This document shows, piece by piece, positions 50,871 through 60,700 of a stretch of DNA of 64,000 nucleotides. The stretch is from Bacteroidales bacterium. GTDB lineage: Bacteria; Bacteroidota; Bacteroidia; Bacteroidales; UBA10428. Made by a program: the position numbers and the translations under genes. Position 1 is the first letter of the stretch. Each line of letters opens with the position of its first letter. The notes under the pieces were generated by a model. That model had not been told where the DNA came from, did no database searches, and saw only the letters and a program-made list of their open reading frames with translations. The stretch lies in contig JAFGOZ010000535.1 in NCBI GenBank assembly GCA_016926235.1, forward strand, positions 19,434-83,433. Reading direction: 5' to 3'.

Positions 50871-50915
50871 TTATTTGGATTTATTCTTCTGAATAAGTTT
50901 TTAGGCTTGAGAAAA

Positions 50916-50956
50916 GGGGCTTCCAGATTTAAAAGGTTGGAGGCCTCTTTCTTTTA
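50916..50956 (+). terminator. Rho-independent terminator after the adhesin-like gene
   Basis: GGGGCTTCCA (50916-50925) pairs with TGGAGGCCTC (50938-50947) with two G-T pairs around a 12-base loop, followed by TTTCTTTTA. It separates the transcription of the adhesin-like gene from the CotH-family gene. Confidence 0.75.
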
Positions 50957-50982
50957 TATTTCAGTTATAGTCAGTAAGTGAA

Positions 50983-51017
50983 TTGACAAACAATAGTATT
51001 TAACATCTATATCTTTG
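50983..51017 (+). promoter_or_regulatory. Bacteroidota-type promoter for the CotH-family gene
   Basis: TATCTTTG (51010-51017) is a perfect match to the -7 consensus TAnnTTTG of this phylum; a TTG (50983-50985) lies 24 bases upstream, slightly more than the usual ~19-23. Transcription would begin near 51022, giving a ~170-base leader that includes the 51117 motif. Confidence 0.5.
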
Positions 51018-51116
51018 CAGAATTTGCCAACCTTCACTATGTTGAAACGTATAATTAATACACTACGAGTGTACAAAATATATGGTCACTGAAAATTTGC
51101 TGAATCAGCAACGCTT

Positions 51117-51132
51117 ATTGTCGAAAATGTGA
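51117..51132 (+). promoter_or_regulatory. Candidate regulator site, copy 4 (variant)
   Basis: ATTGTCGAAAATGTGA agrees with the 42659 copy at 13 of 16 positions and lies 59 bases before the CotH-family start codon. It is downstream of the promoter candidate, so a repressor or leader role would be needed if both are real. Confidence 0.25.
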
Positions 51133-51191
51133 TTATAAATGCATTTGATATTCCCTTATTTTATAGTCTTCTTTTTAACTAATTACTACAA

Positions 51192-53687
51192 ATGAGAAAA
51201 TTACAAATGTTGGCGTCAATGGGCTTGTTTATGATAATTGCTACAACTGTAAAAGGGCAGTTGCACTGGGAGAGCCTTGTACTTGAAACGGATACTTTTC
51301 GATATTTGGTACCTGCATCAGAGCCGGCTGCTGATTGGATGGAGCTTAGCTTTAATGACTCATCTTGGGTATCTGGAATTGGTGGATTTGGTTATGGGGA
51401 TGGCGATGACAACACTGTTATCTCAGCTACAACTTCGATCTACTTGAGAAAAACCTTAAATATACCTGGTCAGGTTAAAATAAGTCAGCTTTTAATAGAT
51501 ATTGATTACGACGATGCTTTTGTTGCCTATATCAACGGTGTTGAAGTAGCAAGATCCGGAAATCTTCTTGCAGGAACACCATCCATTGATGGTAGTGTAA
51601 CATCAGATCATGAGGCGTTGATGTATACCGGGGGAAACCCAGAACGTTTTGTTCTTGATTCGAGTTTATTGAATGAAGGAAATAATACTTTGGCTTTTCA
51701 TATCATGAATATAAGTCTGGGCTCAACTGACATTTCTTCCCGTATTTTTCTGAATGCTGAAATCGATTCACCAGATACTATATTTAACCCAACTCCTGTC
51801 TGGTTCCAGCCTCCTCTACCTCCCGTATCCTATGAATTTAGTAATCTTCCAATTATCAAGATAAATACTCAGGGACAGGTAATTCCTGACGAACCTAAGA
51901 TTACGGCCATCATGCAAGTACTCAACGACACTGTTGATGGTATAAATTATTTCAGCGACACCATTTATGAATACGAAGGATGGATCGGTATTGAAATAAG
52001 GGGAAATACAGCGCAAATGTTTCCTAAAAAAAGCTATACTGTTGAAACCAGGTTAAGTGATGGGGAAAACAACAATGTTCCACTTTTGGGATTTCCTGCT
52101 GAAAATGACTGGGTATTTCATGGCCCCTACTCCGACAAATCGCTGATGCGTAATGCGCTTGCTTATCATATAGGTAACTCGATGGACAACGGATGGCATC
52201 CCGGAACCCGCTTTGTTGAACTTGAAATTAATGGTGTGTACCAAGGGGTTTACCTGGTACTGGAAAAAATCAAGATAGATAAAAACAGGGTGGACATTGC
52301 AAAATTAAAACCTGTGGATATATCCGGTGATCAGCTAACAGGTGGTTATATTATAAGCATTGACAGGGACCAGGAAGGAAGCTGGAACTCTCCTTTTATG
52401 GGCAGGACCGGAAGTGTCGATGTCCCTTTCTCCTATGTTGATCCTAAGTACGACGAGCTTACAGTAGAACAAAGAAATTACATCAGGGAATATATCACCG
52501 ATTTTGAATATGCTCTTCATGGAGAAAATTACAAAGATCCTTTACTTGGATACCGGCCATATATCAATGTTCTTAGCTTTATCGATTATTTTATTATCAC
52601 CGAATTAAGCAAAGACCTGGATGGATATCGTGTAAGTGTTTATTTTCATAAAGATAAGGATAGCAAGGATGGACGTCTTACCATGACTCCATACTGGGAC
52701 TATAATATCTGCTTTGGCAATGCCAACTTTTTTGCAGCAGGAAATTACATTGGTTGGGCATCGGATGGTATCGGAGCTGGCGACTGGTACGAGATCCCAT
52801 TCTGGTGGGATAAGTTCCGTACAGACCCCTATTTCGAAACACTGTTAAAAATGAGATGGCAGGAATTACGTGAAAATGCAATTAGTAAAACCACAATCAA
52901 TAACTTCATTGATTCAATGGCAACTACACTTACCTATGCGCAAGCACGAAATTTTGAAAAGTGGGACGTTTTGAGCACCTATGTATGGCCAAACAATTAT
53001 ATAGGAGGAACTTACGAAAACGAGGTAGCATATCTGAAATCCTGGATTAATAACCGGATCGATTGGATTGATGCACAAATCGATACTATTACACCATTAA
53101 CCCTTGAAGTTCCTTCTGTAATTACCCTTTCTGCAACTGATATTGCATCAGATTCTGCAACAATTGGCGGAAGTGTAGTGAGAGATGGCAATTCCTTTAT
53201 CTGGGAACGAGGATTATACTGGGCTACCGATTCCAATTCTATTCTTAACGGCGAAAAAATAAAAGTAGATCAAGGAACCGGGAGATTCTATGCTAAATTA
53301 GGAGATCTTTTATCCGATACAACTTACTATTACATTGCTTATGCGGAAAATGATATTGGCAGAACTTACGGGGAAATATCCAGTTTCAGAACCTTGAAAA
53401 CGAATATAACTAACATGCTAATATTTTCCGGCAATATTGTTGCATTTCCTAATCCATTTAGTGAAAGCGTAACCATTGAAATGACTTTAAAATCAGACTG
53501 CCATGTTGAAATAAGGATGGTAAATATTATGGGTGAGATTGTGAATATTCAATCCAGAGATTGCAGAGTTGGAACCAATCAGTTCTTATTTAATGAAAAT
53601 GATTTACCGGGCAATGGTACAATATATTTCTATAATGTGCTGATAAATGGAGAACCTGTTAAGCAAGGAAAAATTGTGAAGCGATAG
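51192..53687 (+). CDS. CotH-kinase-family secreted protein with T9SS sorting domain
   Basis: 831 residues. Signal 1-22; an N-terminal galactose-binding-like domain ~24-192 (DDAFVAYINGVEVARSG, NTLAFHIMN); the CotH domain ~215-635 (GIEIRGNTAQMFPKKSYTVE, PYSDKSLMRNALAYHIGN, NGVYQGVYLVLEKIKIDKNR, LDGYRVSVYF, TPYWDYNICFGN). Acidic residues of the metal/ATP site are kept, for example Asp475 or Asp477 and Asp503. An FN3-like unit follows (~640-738) and a T9SS tail (~747-831, AFPNPFSESVTIEM). CotH of Bacillus spores is a secreted-type protein kinase; secreted Bacteroidota homologues near polysaccharide loci have no settled role. Whether it phosphorylates surface proteins or acts on glycan is open. 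Confidence 0.87.
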   Translation: MRKLQMLASMGLFMIIATTVKGQLHWESLVLETDTFRYLVPASEPAADWMELSFNDSSWVSGIGGFGYGDGDDNTVISATTSIYLRKTLNIPGQVKISQLLIDIDYDDAFVAYINGVEVARSGNLLAGTPSIDGSVTSDHEALMYTGGNPERFVLDSSLLNEGNNTLAFHIMNISLGSTDISSRIFLNAEIDSPDTIFNPTPVWFQPPLPPVSYEFSNLPIIKINTQGQVIPDEPKITAIMQVLNDTVDGINYFSDTIYEYEGWIGIEIRGNTAQMFPKKSYTVETRLSDGENNNVPLLGFPAENDWVFHGPYSDKSLMRNALAYHIGNSMDNGWHPGTRFVELEINGVYQGVYLVLEKIKIDKNRVDIAKLKPVDISGDQLTGGYIISIDRDQEGSWNSPFMGRTGSVDVPFSYVDPKYDELTVEQRNYIREYITDFEYALHGENYKDPLLGYRPYINVLSFIDYFIITELSKDLDGYRVSVYFHKDKDSKDGRLTMTPYWDYNICFGNANFFAAGNYIGWASDGIGAGDWYEIPFWWDKFRTDPYFETLLKMRWQELRENAISKTTINNFIDSMATTLTYAQARNFEKWDVLSTYVWPNNYIGGTYENEVAYLKSWINNRIDWIDAQIDTITPLTLEVPSVITLSATDIASDSATIGGSVVRDGNSFIWERGLYWATDSNSILNGEKIKVDQGTGRFYAKLGDLLSDTTYYYIAYAENDIGRTYGEISSFRTLKTNITNMLIFSGNIVAFPNPFSESVTIEMTLKSDCHVEIRMVNIMGEIVNIQSRDCRVGTNQFLFNENDLPGNGTIYFYNVLINGEPVKQGKIVKR

Positions 53688-53846
53688 GGAATTGAATTAA
53701 AGATGGATAGGTATGGACAGGCTTTGATGTTTTAATAAACCATTGATGCTTCAGGCTATTTATAATTGGAATAATGGATAAATGCCGGGTTGAACGTCTC
53801 TTTCCAGTGTCAAATAGTAAAAAATATATTACTCTGGAGGAGCCAA

Positions 53847-53880
53847 ATGTTTATAGAAATACATTTAGTTCTATAAACAT
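53847..53880. repeat. Perfect 12-bp inverted repeat hairpin
   Basis: ATGTTTATAGAA (53847-53858) and TTCTATAAACAT (53869-53880) are exact reverse complements around a 10-base loop, 160 bases after the CotH-family gene. No T-run follows, so a terminator is less likely than a repeat element or a protein-binding site. Confidence 0.65.
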
Positions 53881-54046
53881 ATGACCTCAGCCGGGTATAG
53901 CCGTTAGGTTAATGAGCCATATGTAATTGACATCCTTCAAATTGCGATGCATAATTATCATTCATCTTCTAATTATTTTTATCGGATGCATCGCCTTCTT
54001 TGCGCGTATCTTAACCCGGCACTGAAGTACCGGGCTATTCATATTT

Positions 54047-54067
54047 GAGTCCCGATTTTCGGGACTC
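54047..54067. repeat. GC-rich 8-bp hairpin
   Basis: GAGTCCCG and CGGGACTC pair perfectly around ATTTT. A weaker CCCGG/CCGGG hairpin (54015-54034) stands directly upstream, so the two form a tandem. Confidence 0.6.
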
Positions 54068-54455
54068 ACTTTATTTGTTAAAAGGAAGGCCATAGGTCTT
54101 AAATTTTAATAGCCCTGGGCGAACTTAGCACAGCGGTCTCATGAGCGACAGCGATTAAATGAAGCGGAACGAAATGAACCCAGGGTTAAATTTTAAAGTT
54201 CTGACGCTGTCATCTGGAATCTTAGCCTGACCGCTATGTCCAGCCGGGATCGAACTTCCTTAATTAAATGACATTGAACCATCTCTTTCGGGCAGTGAAC
54301 AATGGAAAGATTAATATAGTAATTTACACCCTATTACAATTATCCATTCATCCATCATTCCCCTCTTTTAAATTATAATATAAATTGCATGTAGTTAACT
54401 TGTTTCCCTGGATCAAACTGACTTTAATAAATAATAATTCGCATGTAGTTAAATT

Positions 54456-54572
54456 AAGGCTGAAAGCCTTTTAGCAATAGTGCAGGGCAACGCCCTTTCA
54501 GGGCTTGAAATTTGTATCTATTTTTCATAGGGCGTTGCCCTATGCTTTTGCTGATACCCTTTCAGGGCTTTT
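54456..54572. repeat. REP/MITE-like palindromic element
   Basis: The left arm (54456-54496) and the reverse complement of the right arm (54529-~54570) align over about 41 bases. The cores AGGGCAACGCCCT (54484-54496) and AGGGCGTTGCCCT (54529-54541) are exact reverse complements and each is also a small hairpin. CCCTTTCAGGGCTT occurs twice (54493-54506, 54557-54570). The element ends about 32 bases from the stop codon of the - strand glycosidase gene. Such elements are often moved by REP-associated tyrosine transposases; no transposase is present in the window. Confidence 0.65.
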
Positions 54573-54603
54573 TCTTAATTAAACGACATTAATTATTAAT
54601 TTA

Positions 54604-57372
54604 TCAATGCTTTATAATAAATTTCTTCATTATTGATTCTTCCTGGTTGGTCAGCATTAACATATAAATACCGGAGGTCAAATTTGAAATAGTAAGTTCC
54701 ATATTTTCGGAACATCTCATTTCTTTTCTCATTACCAGCCTGCCTTCCGAATTAAGCACCAGAAGTGTCAATAAGTTATTCTCTTTCACTGATGAATATT
54801 TCACATATAAAACCTCATTTGCAGGTGATGGCCATAAAGACAAACTTATTGTATTATAATATTTATTTTCTACACTAGTAAGAGTATCTGCTATAATCTG
54901 AGCAATCTCGCTGGAATCCAATGCATGGTTGTATACCCTGAAATCGTCGATATAACCATCAAATAATGGAACAGAATATTGACCGCGACCAATATAGTTC
55001 AATATTGGTTTAAAATCCAATGGACGTATTGTTACAGCATTGGATTCATCCACAATTTCACCATTGACGTACATTCGTGCAACGGATGAACCCAGGGTAA
55101 CCGCTATATGTGACCATTCGCCTACAGGTAAAGTGGAGGATTCCAGTCGTTGTTCAGAGCCCCCGTCCTTAATTGCAAAACGCAATTTTGGTGTCAAATA
55201 CATATATTGATCCTCACCGTTACCAAAATCAAAGATGCGTTGCCAGGAAGCTCCACCGTTCCAGTAAGCCCACGTGGCAACTGTAATCTCTTGCTGATTT
55301 GCTAAATTGTATGGCAACTGCAAGAAAGCATCTTCTCCGTTAAAGACTATAGCCCTTGGGCCAGCCTTACCTTCAATAAAAGAAATCTCTCCATACGATG
55401 CGCTGTGATTTAAATTGACCGTAGTATCAAGGATGTTCCCGTCGAATGGAAGGCGGGCTACAATATTGTTATAACCTGTTGTAGTGGCCGAAACTTCGTT
55501 AGAATATTCAGATCGGTTCAGGGATTTGTCAACCGCCTTTATTACGTAGAAATACTGCCCGTTTGTTGTTGCAGTATTGTCAACAAATGATGTTGACACC
55601 ACATTACGTGCAATTGTAAAGTATGGTCCTCCCGATGTATCGGAACGAAAAATAGTATAACCTGCTACGTCTGTCTCCGGACTGGCTGACCAGTCCAATC
55701 GGACAGATTCTGCATTTGGGGTTGCAACAAGATCACTTGGTGCAGTAGGCGAATTAAACTCCACTGTTGCATCAACAGGAAGAAGACGCCATTGCTGGTT
55801 TGTCCCCCCATCTTTATCCCATTGTTGAATATTTGCACCGTTTGCAGTACTGGCATTAGCTACTTCCAGGCATTTTGCATTGTATCGGCTGCGAATATAA
55901 AACCATCCTTCCTCAGCATAATCAAGATACCATTGTTGAATTACACTTTTGGTATCGTCCCACACTGCTAAATTTCCACCATTATCCAGCGACCAATTAA
56001 ACACATCTACAACTTTACCGCTGTGTGCGGCAGCTATGGTAAAGTAACTAAAATCGCCACTTATGCGCGAATCCACCGGAGTTACATTCCATTGCTGCCA
56101 GGTTTCGCCTGAATTGTTGTTTTGCTGAACATTGGCACCAGCACTCGTTGATCCACCAGCTACTTCCATTACTTTACCACTATTACGGTTCACCAATATG
56201 TAGAGTCCATCAATAGCGGGCTGGATGTCATCACCCCAGGTGATGTTCACTACTCTTTCAGCATTGGTCTGTCCCTGCTGGTACCCGGTACCGCCTGGTA
56301 ACACCATTGTATATTCGCGTTGCGGGCCATATCCATCGTAAAACACATCCCTGTCATTAGAAACAAAACGGTAGGTAGTGGTAACAGCTTGCCGTTCTGA
56401 TGTACCGCCAAAAGCCTGTACTTTACCATCGGGATTGCGATAAACTGAAGCGGCAGTCCAGTTAGAGCGGTGTTCGGCATAGCCCAACCTCTTCCCATCG
56501 CTGGCTTTTACAAACTCTCCACGGGCGTACTCGGCGGTACCCCACCAGATACCTGTCTGTAAACCATATTCAACACCTACTATAGCTTCCATAACATTGT
56601 GTAATTCATCATTTGTGGCATGATCCCCGTTAGCTCTTACTGCCTGATAAAAGCTTGCGTAGTTATCAAAACTGCCCGCAAGCTGATGAGTATTTCCTTC
56701 ATCTAATCTGTTTTTTAAAGTGTTATACCAACTTAGAGCCATATCGGTATTAAGTGTGTTGCCTCCGGATATACGAATGCTGTCGAACCGTGAATTCAAT
56801 CTTAACTCACCTGCAATATTGTAAAAGTCTGTAATAGTACCTTGCCCGGTTGATGTTAAATCAGGTTCATTAAATGGTGAAACAGAAACTACGGTGCGAC
56901 CTGCTTCCTGGTGGCGCCTGGTTGTAACATCTATCAATTGTGCCCAATGCGATGCGTTCCCGACAAACCAGGGATCAACGGAAGGGTGGTCGCAATTGAG
57001 TACCACCTTTGTATTTGTTCCCAGCCAGGTATTAATTATGTTTATTCGTTCATTAAGGATGGTAAGTTCATCAGCCTGCAAATCACCACCTATCAAAGAA
57101 TCTGTAGGCGTAAAGGACGATCTCACCAAATCTACTCGATTGGCTCCCATAAAAGCAACTCCACGCCGAATATTTCCTTCATCTTTCCAGGCCAGGTCTA
57201 AACCCCAAATAATTGGTCTGTAAACACCTGTATCCGCAACGTTAAATAAAACAGACCGGTCAGGAATGGGCTGTGCAACCAGAAAATTACTGGCGCTGCT
57301 TGTCTGTGCATTAATTTGTGCAATATTGAATCCAAACAATAGGATTATTGCAGAGATCATCCCTTTTTTCAT
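54604..57372 (-). CDS. Secreted clan-A-like glycoside hydrolase with ricin lectin, FN3, LamG and T9SS domains
   Basis: 922 residues. Signal 1-22. The N-terminal ~360 residues look like a (beta/alpha)8 glycosidase: VVSVSPFNEPD with Glu169 as the likely acid/base, and a later VGVEYGLQTGIWWGTAEYARG with candidate nucleophile Glu. I could not assign a GH family with certainty; a GH30/GH39-like ancestry is possible. Then a ricin-type beta-trefoil (~388-532; repeats of QxW such as QQNNNSGETWQQW, NIQQWDKDGGTNQQW), an FN3 domain (~542-632), a LamG domain (~636-830; FNGEDAFLQLP, NYIGRGQYS) and a T9SS tail (~845-922, LSLWPSPANEVLYVKY, KKFIIKH). A paralogue lies directly upstream at 57714-61170. Confidence 0.85.
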   Translation of the reverse strand: MKKGMISAIILLFGFNIAQINAQTSSASNFLVAQPIPDRSVLFNVADTGVYRPIIWGLDLAWKDEGNIRRGVAFMGANRVDLVRSSFTPTDSLIGGDLQADELTILNERINIINTWLGTNTKVVLNCDHPSVDPWFVGNASHWAQLIDVTTRRHQEAGRTVVSVSPFNEPDLTSTGQGTITDFYNIAGELRLNSRFDSIRISGGNTLNTDMALSWYNTLKNRLDEGNTHQLAGSFDNYASFYQAVRANGDHATNDELHNVMEAIVGVEYGLQTGIWWGTAEYARGEFVKASDGKRLGYAEHRSNWTAASVYRNPDGKVQAFGGTSERQAVTTTYRFVSNDRDVFYDGYGPQREYTMVLPGGTGYQQGQTNAERVVNITWGDDIQPAIDGLYILVNRNSGKVMEVAGGSTSAGANVQQNNNSGETWQQWNVTPVDSRISGDFSYFTIAAAHSGKVVDVFNWSLDNGGNLAVWDDTKSVIQQWYLDYAEEGWFYIRSRYNAKCLEVANASTANGANIQQWDKDGGTNQQWRLLPVDATVEFNSPTAPSDLVATPNAESVRLDWSASPETDVAGYTIFRSDTSGGPYFTIARNVVSTSFVDNTATTNGQYFYVIKAVDKSLNRSEYSNEVSATTTGYNNIVARLPFDGNILDTTVNLNHSASYGEISFIEGKAGPRAIVFNGEDAFLQLPYNLANQQEITVATWAYWNGGASWQRIFDFGNGEDQYMYLTPKLRFAIKDGGSEQRLESSTLPVGEWSHIAVTLGSSVARMYVNGEIVDESNAVTIRPLDFKPILNYIGRGQYSVPLFDGYIDDFRVYNHALDSSEIAQIIADTLTSVENKYYNTISLSLWPSPANEVLYVKYSSVKENNLLTLLVLNSEGRLVMRKEMRCSENMELTISNLTSGIYMLMLTNQEESIMKKFIIKH

Positions 57373-57461
57373 CCATTTACTTTTAAGTTTAACAATCGAA
57401 CACGTATCATAAGTTCTAACTTCGTAGTCAGCTAAAAGATCCGTTCTTTTTTATAAATTAA

Positions 57462-57498
57462 CAAAGTTAAATTTAGTGTGAAATTTTAGGGGTCACAA
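57462..57498 (-). promoter_or_regulatory. Promoter candidate of the first glycosidase gene
   Basis: On the - strand TAACTTTG (57469-57462) fits TAnnTTTG; a TTG is at 57498-57496, 26 bases upstream, which is long. The start would be near 57455, 83 bases before the ATG. The same block is conserved at 61266-61302 in front of the paralogue, which strengthens the call. Confidence 0.5.
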
Positions 57499-57618
57499 AT
57501 TAGTCAATTATGTATACGAAATTCTTAAGTTATTAGTAATTCAGACTTTTGCTTTTTTTCTAACTTATTCATCAGATTAATTCAGGGTTCTCAATCTGCA
57601 TATCATTTTGTCTTTTAA

Positions 57619-57658
57619 AGTGAGACGTGGATCATACCTGATTTAGCCACGTCCCACT
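57619..57658. terminator. Strong hairpin after the frameshifted glycosidase gene
   Basis: AGTGAGACGTGG (57619-57630) pairs with CCACGTCCCACT (57647-57658) with one mismatch in twelve. It lies 56 bases downstream of the - strand stop codon at 57714. Only a short T stretch follows, so termination is likely but not textbook. Confidence 0.45.
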
Positions 57659-57713
57659 AAAACTATTCGTACTAATATTTTACATTCAAATCATAATGTC
57701 CAAATCTTGTCAA

Positions 57714-60700
57714 TTATTCCTTTACAATCCGTTTAATAATAGTATTTTGATTATCATATATCTTTACAAGATAAATACCTGATAAAAGATTCTCAATATT
57801 AACCGGGCCATTACCTTTCTCAAGATTCCCGGAATAAACCTTTATTCCTGTGATGGTATATATTTCAATACTTATATTCCTTGTACCGTCAGTTTTAATA
57901 AATAGTTCCTCAGCTACAGGGTTGGGATACAGATTAATATTAGATAACTGATTTTCCATTTCTTCTTCCTTAATATCTAATATAGCGCCTTTTAGACGAG
58001 ACAATGACCATAATTGATTAGGACTTGCCCCGCTGCCCCAAAACTGCATAATTGATCCATCGGCAGTACCTCCACCTGTGTCAAGACATTTACCGTTGGT
58101 GCGGTTAATAATTTTATAATACGAACCAACTGCTAATATTGTCCATTGCTGATTATAGCTGGAACTGCTAGACCATTGACCCACCACTGAACCATCGGCA
58201 GTATGGCCTAAACCATCGAGATATTTACCCCCCGTTACACATTGAAGTCTATAATAGGAACCATAGGTTGTTATTATCCATTGTTGGTTGGGACTGCCTC
58301 CGCTTGCCCATTGGCAAACATTTGCTCCATTAGTTGTAACTCCGAGATTATCCAGGCATTTTCCACTGGCAACATTCGTTAACTTGTATGTCCCGCCTGA
58401 CACAATTGAATTATTAACAACAGTCAATGTTTGTGATACATCAGGAGCTGGATAATATGTTGCGTTGCCTGCCTGCGAAGCTGTGATGGTAGATGTGCCA
58501 GCTGCTAAAATATGTATATTGCCATTAACTATAGTTGCAACAGATGTATTTGAACTTGTGTATGAAACTGCTAAGCCTGAACTTGCTATAGCGCCCGGAG
58601 AAAAATCGGCATCTCCCACTGTTTTCGTAGGGATACTATTGAATGTAATAGTCTGGCTGGATTGAGTTCCTGCCAAAGCACTAATTTCGCTGGCTGACAA
58701 TGCGTAGTTATACACCCTGAAATCATCGATATTACCATTGAGCAATGGGTCGGGGTATTGACTGCGACCGATATAGTTTAGCACTGGTTTAAAATCCAAT
58801 GGACGAATAGTGATTGTTGAAGATTCAGCAACCAGTGAGCCGTTTACATACATACGTGCGCCGGATGAACCTAGAGTAACTGCCACGTGTGACCATACGT
58901 TTACAGGCAATGCAGAAGTGTTCAAGCCTTGCTCAGCGCCACCATTTTTAATGGCAAAATAAAGTTTCCCTGAACCTGAATTTGGGGTTAAGAACATATT
59001 TTGAGATTGGTCGTTACCAAAATCGAATATACGTTGCCAGGTGCCGCCACCTTTCCAGTAAACCCATGTAGCAATAGTAATAGCTTGTTGATTTGCTATA
59101 TTGGCCGGCAGCTGTACGAAGGCATTTGTGCCGTTCAACGCTATTGCATTGGAACCAACTTTGCCTGCTGTGAAGGAGGTTCCTCCATATGGTGCACCAT
59201 GATTTAAATTAATCGAATTGTCCAATGTGTTGCCATCGAATAAAAGACGAGCCACAAGGTCGTTTGCCCCATTGGCAGTTGCTGAAACTTCATTTGAGTA
59301 TGCAGAACTATTCAGGGAATTATCTACAGCTTTGATCCTATAATAATGCTGTCCAACTGTTGTGGTGGTATTGTCTACAAAAGAGGTTGATTTAACATTG
59401 CGTGCAATAGTATTATAAGGTCCGCCTGCTGATTCTGAGCGAAAAATGGTATAGCCTGCAACATCAGTTGAAGTACTGGCATTCCAGTTCAATCGGATAG
59501 ATTCTGCATTCGCCGTGGCTACCAGATTAGACGGTGCGGCGGGTGAGACAAACTCCACCGGTGCACCAACAGGAATAAAACGCCATTGCTGGTTAGTCCC
59601 ACCTAACTTATCCCATTGGCAAATATTGCCACCTGCTGAAGTACTGGCATTATATACATCCAAACATTTTGCGCTATGACGGCTACGAATATAAAACCAG
59701 CCATCCCCTGCATAATCAAGGTACCACTGTTGATTTGCACCTTTAACATCATCCCATACCTGTATATTACCGCCATTATCCAGTGACCAGTTAGTAATAT
59801 CCGGGGCCTTACCACTATTCACCGCGGTAAATGTGAAGTAGCTAAAATCACCACCTATTCGCGAATCAACCGGAGTAACATTCCATTGTTGATAGGTTGC
59901 ACCTGAGTATGTGCCTTGTTGAACATTAGCACCAGCTGTAGAAGAACCTCCAGCCACTTCCATTACCATGCCACTGTTTCGGTTCACCAATATGTAGCGT
60001 CCGTTGATTACAGGCTGGATATCATCACCCCATGTGATATTTACAACCCTTTTCAGCATTGGTCTGTCCTTGTTGGTAACCAGTACCGCCCGGCATTACC
60101 AATGTATATTCGCGTTGAGGGCCATAACCATCATAATACACATCCCTGTCTTTAGAGACAAAACGATAGGTGGTTGTTACTGCTTGCCTTTCCGATGTGC
60201 CACCGAAGGCCTGAACTTTTCCGTCTGTACCTCTATAGACCGATGCAGCGGTCCAGTTAAGTCGGTGTTCGGCATAGCCTAATCTTTTACCATCACTGGC
60301 CTTAACAAACTCCCCACGAGCTAATTCTGCAGTGCCCCACCAAATGCCGGTTTGCAAACCATATTCAACACCAACCATAGCCTCCATAACATTGTGCAGC
60401 TCATCATTCGTGGCATGATCACCATTGGCTCTCACCGTTTGATAAAAGCTCGCGTAGTTATCAAAATTGCCCGCAAGCTGATGTGTATTTCCTTCATCTA
60501 ACCTGGTCTTTAAATAGTTATACCAAACCAAAGCCTGGTCATCATTTAGTGTGTTTCCGCCAGAAATGCGGATATTGTTAAAACGGGTGTTTTGCTTCAA
60601 CAAACCGGCAATATTATAAAAGTCGGCCATGGTACCTTGTCCGGTCGCTGTATAATCCGGCTCATTAAAAGGTGAAACTGTGACTACAGTGCGCCCTGCT

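Larger units (their letters stand above)
50871..51191 (+). other. 321-base gene-free spacer with a terminator and a promoter candidate
   Basis: The spacer contains the terminator of the upstream gene (50916-50956), a promoter candidate (50983-51017) and a variant of the candidate regulator site (51117-51132). No further reading frame of substance was seen. Confidence 0.6.
53688..54603. other. 916-base gene-free spacer rich in palindromes
   Basis: No reading frame with family likeness was found. The spacer between convergent genes carries at least five separate inverted repeats, the strongest being a perfect 12-bp hairpin (53847-53880), an 8-bp hairpin (54047-54067) and a ~117-base element with ~41-base inverted arms (54456-54572). 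CCCTGGG (54113-54119) also pairs with CCCAGGG (54179-54185). A 12-base direct repeat GCATGTAGTTAA occurs at 54387-54398 and 54441-54452. Confidence 0.7.
57373..57713. other. 341-base spacer between the two paralogous glycosidase genes
   Basis: Holds the promoter candidate of the downstream copy and a strong hairpin near the 3' end of the upstream copy. No reading frame of interest. Confidence 0.6.

Noticed and set aside
53847..53880. Rho-independent terminator of the CotH-family gene
   Set aside because: The stem is perfect but AT-rich, far from the stop codon and without a T-run.
53847..54572. CRISPR array
   Set aside because: The repeats are palindromes of different sequence without regular spacing or unique spacers, and no cas gene is near.
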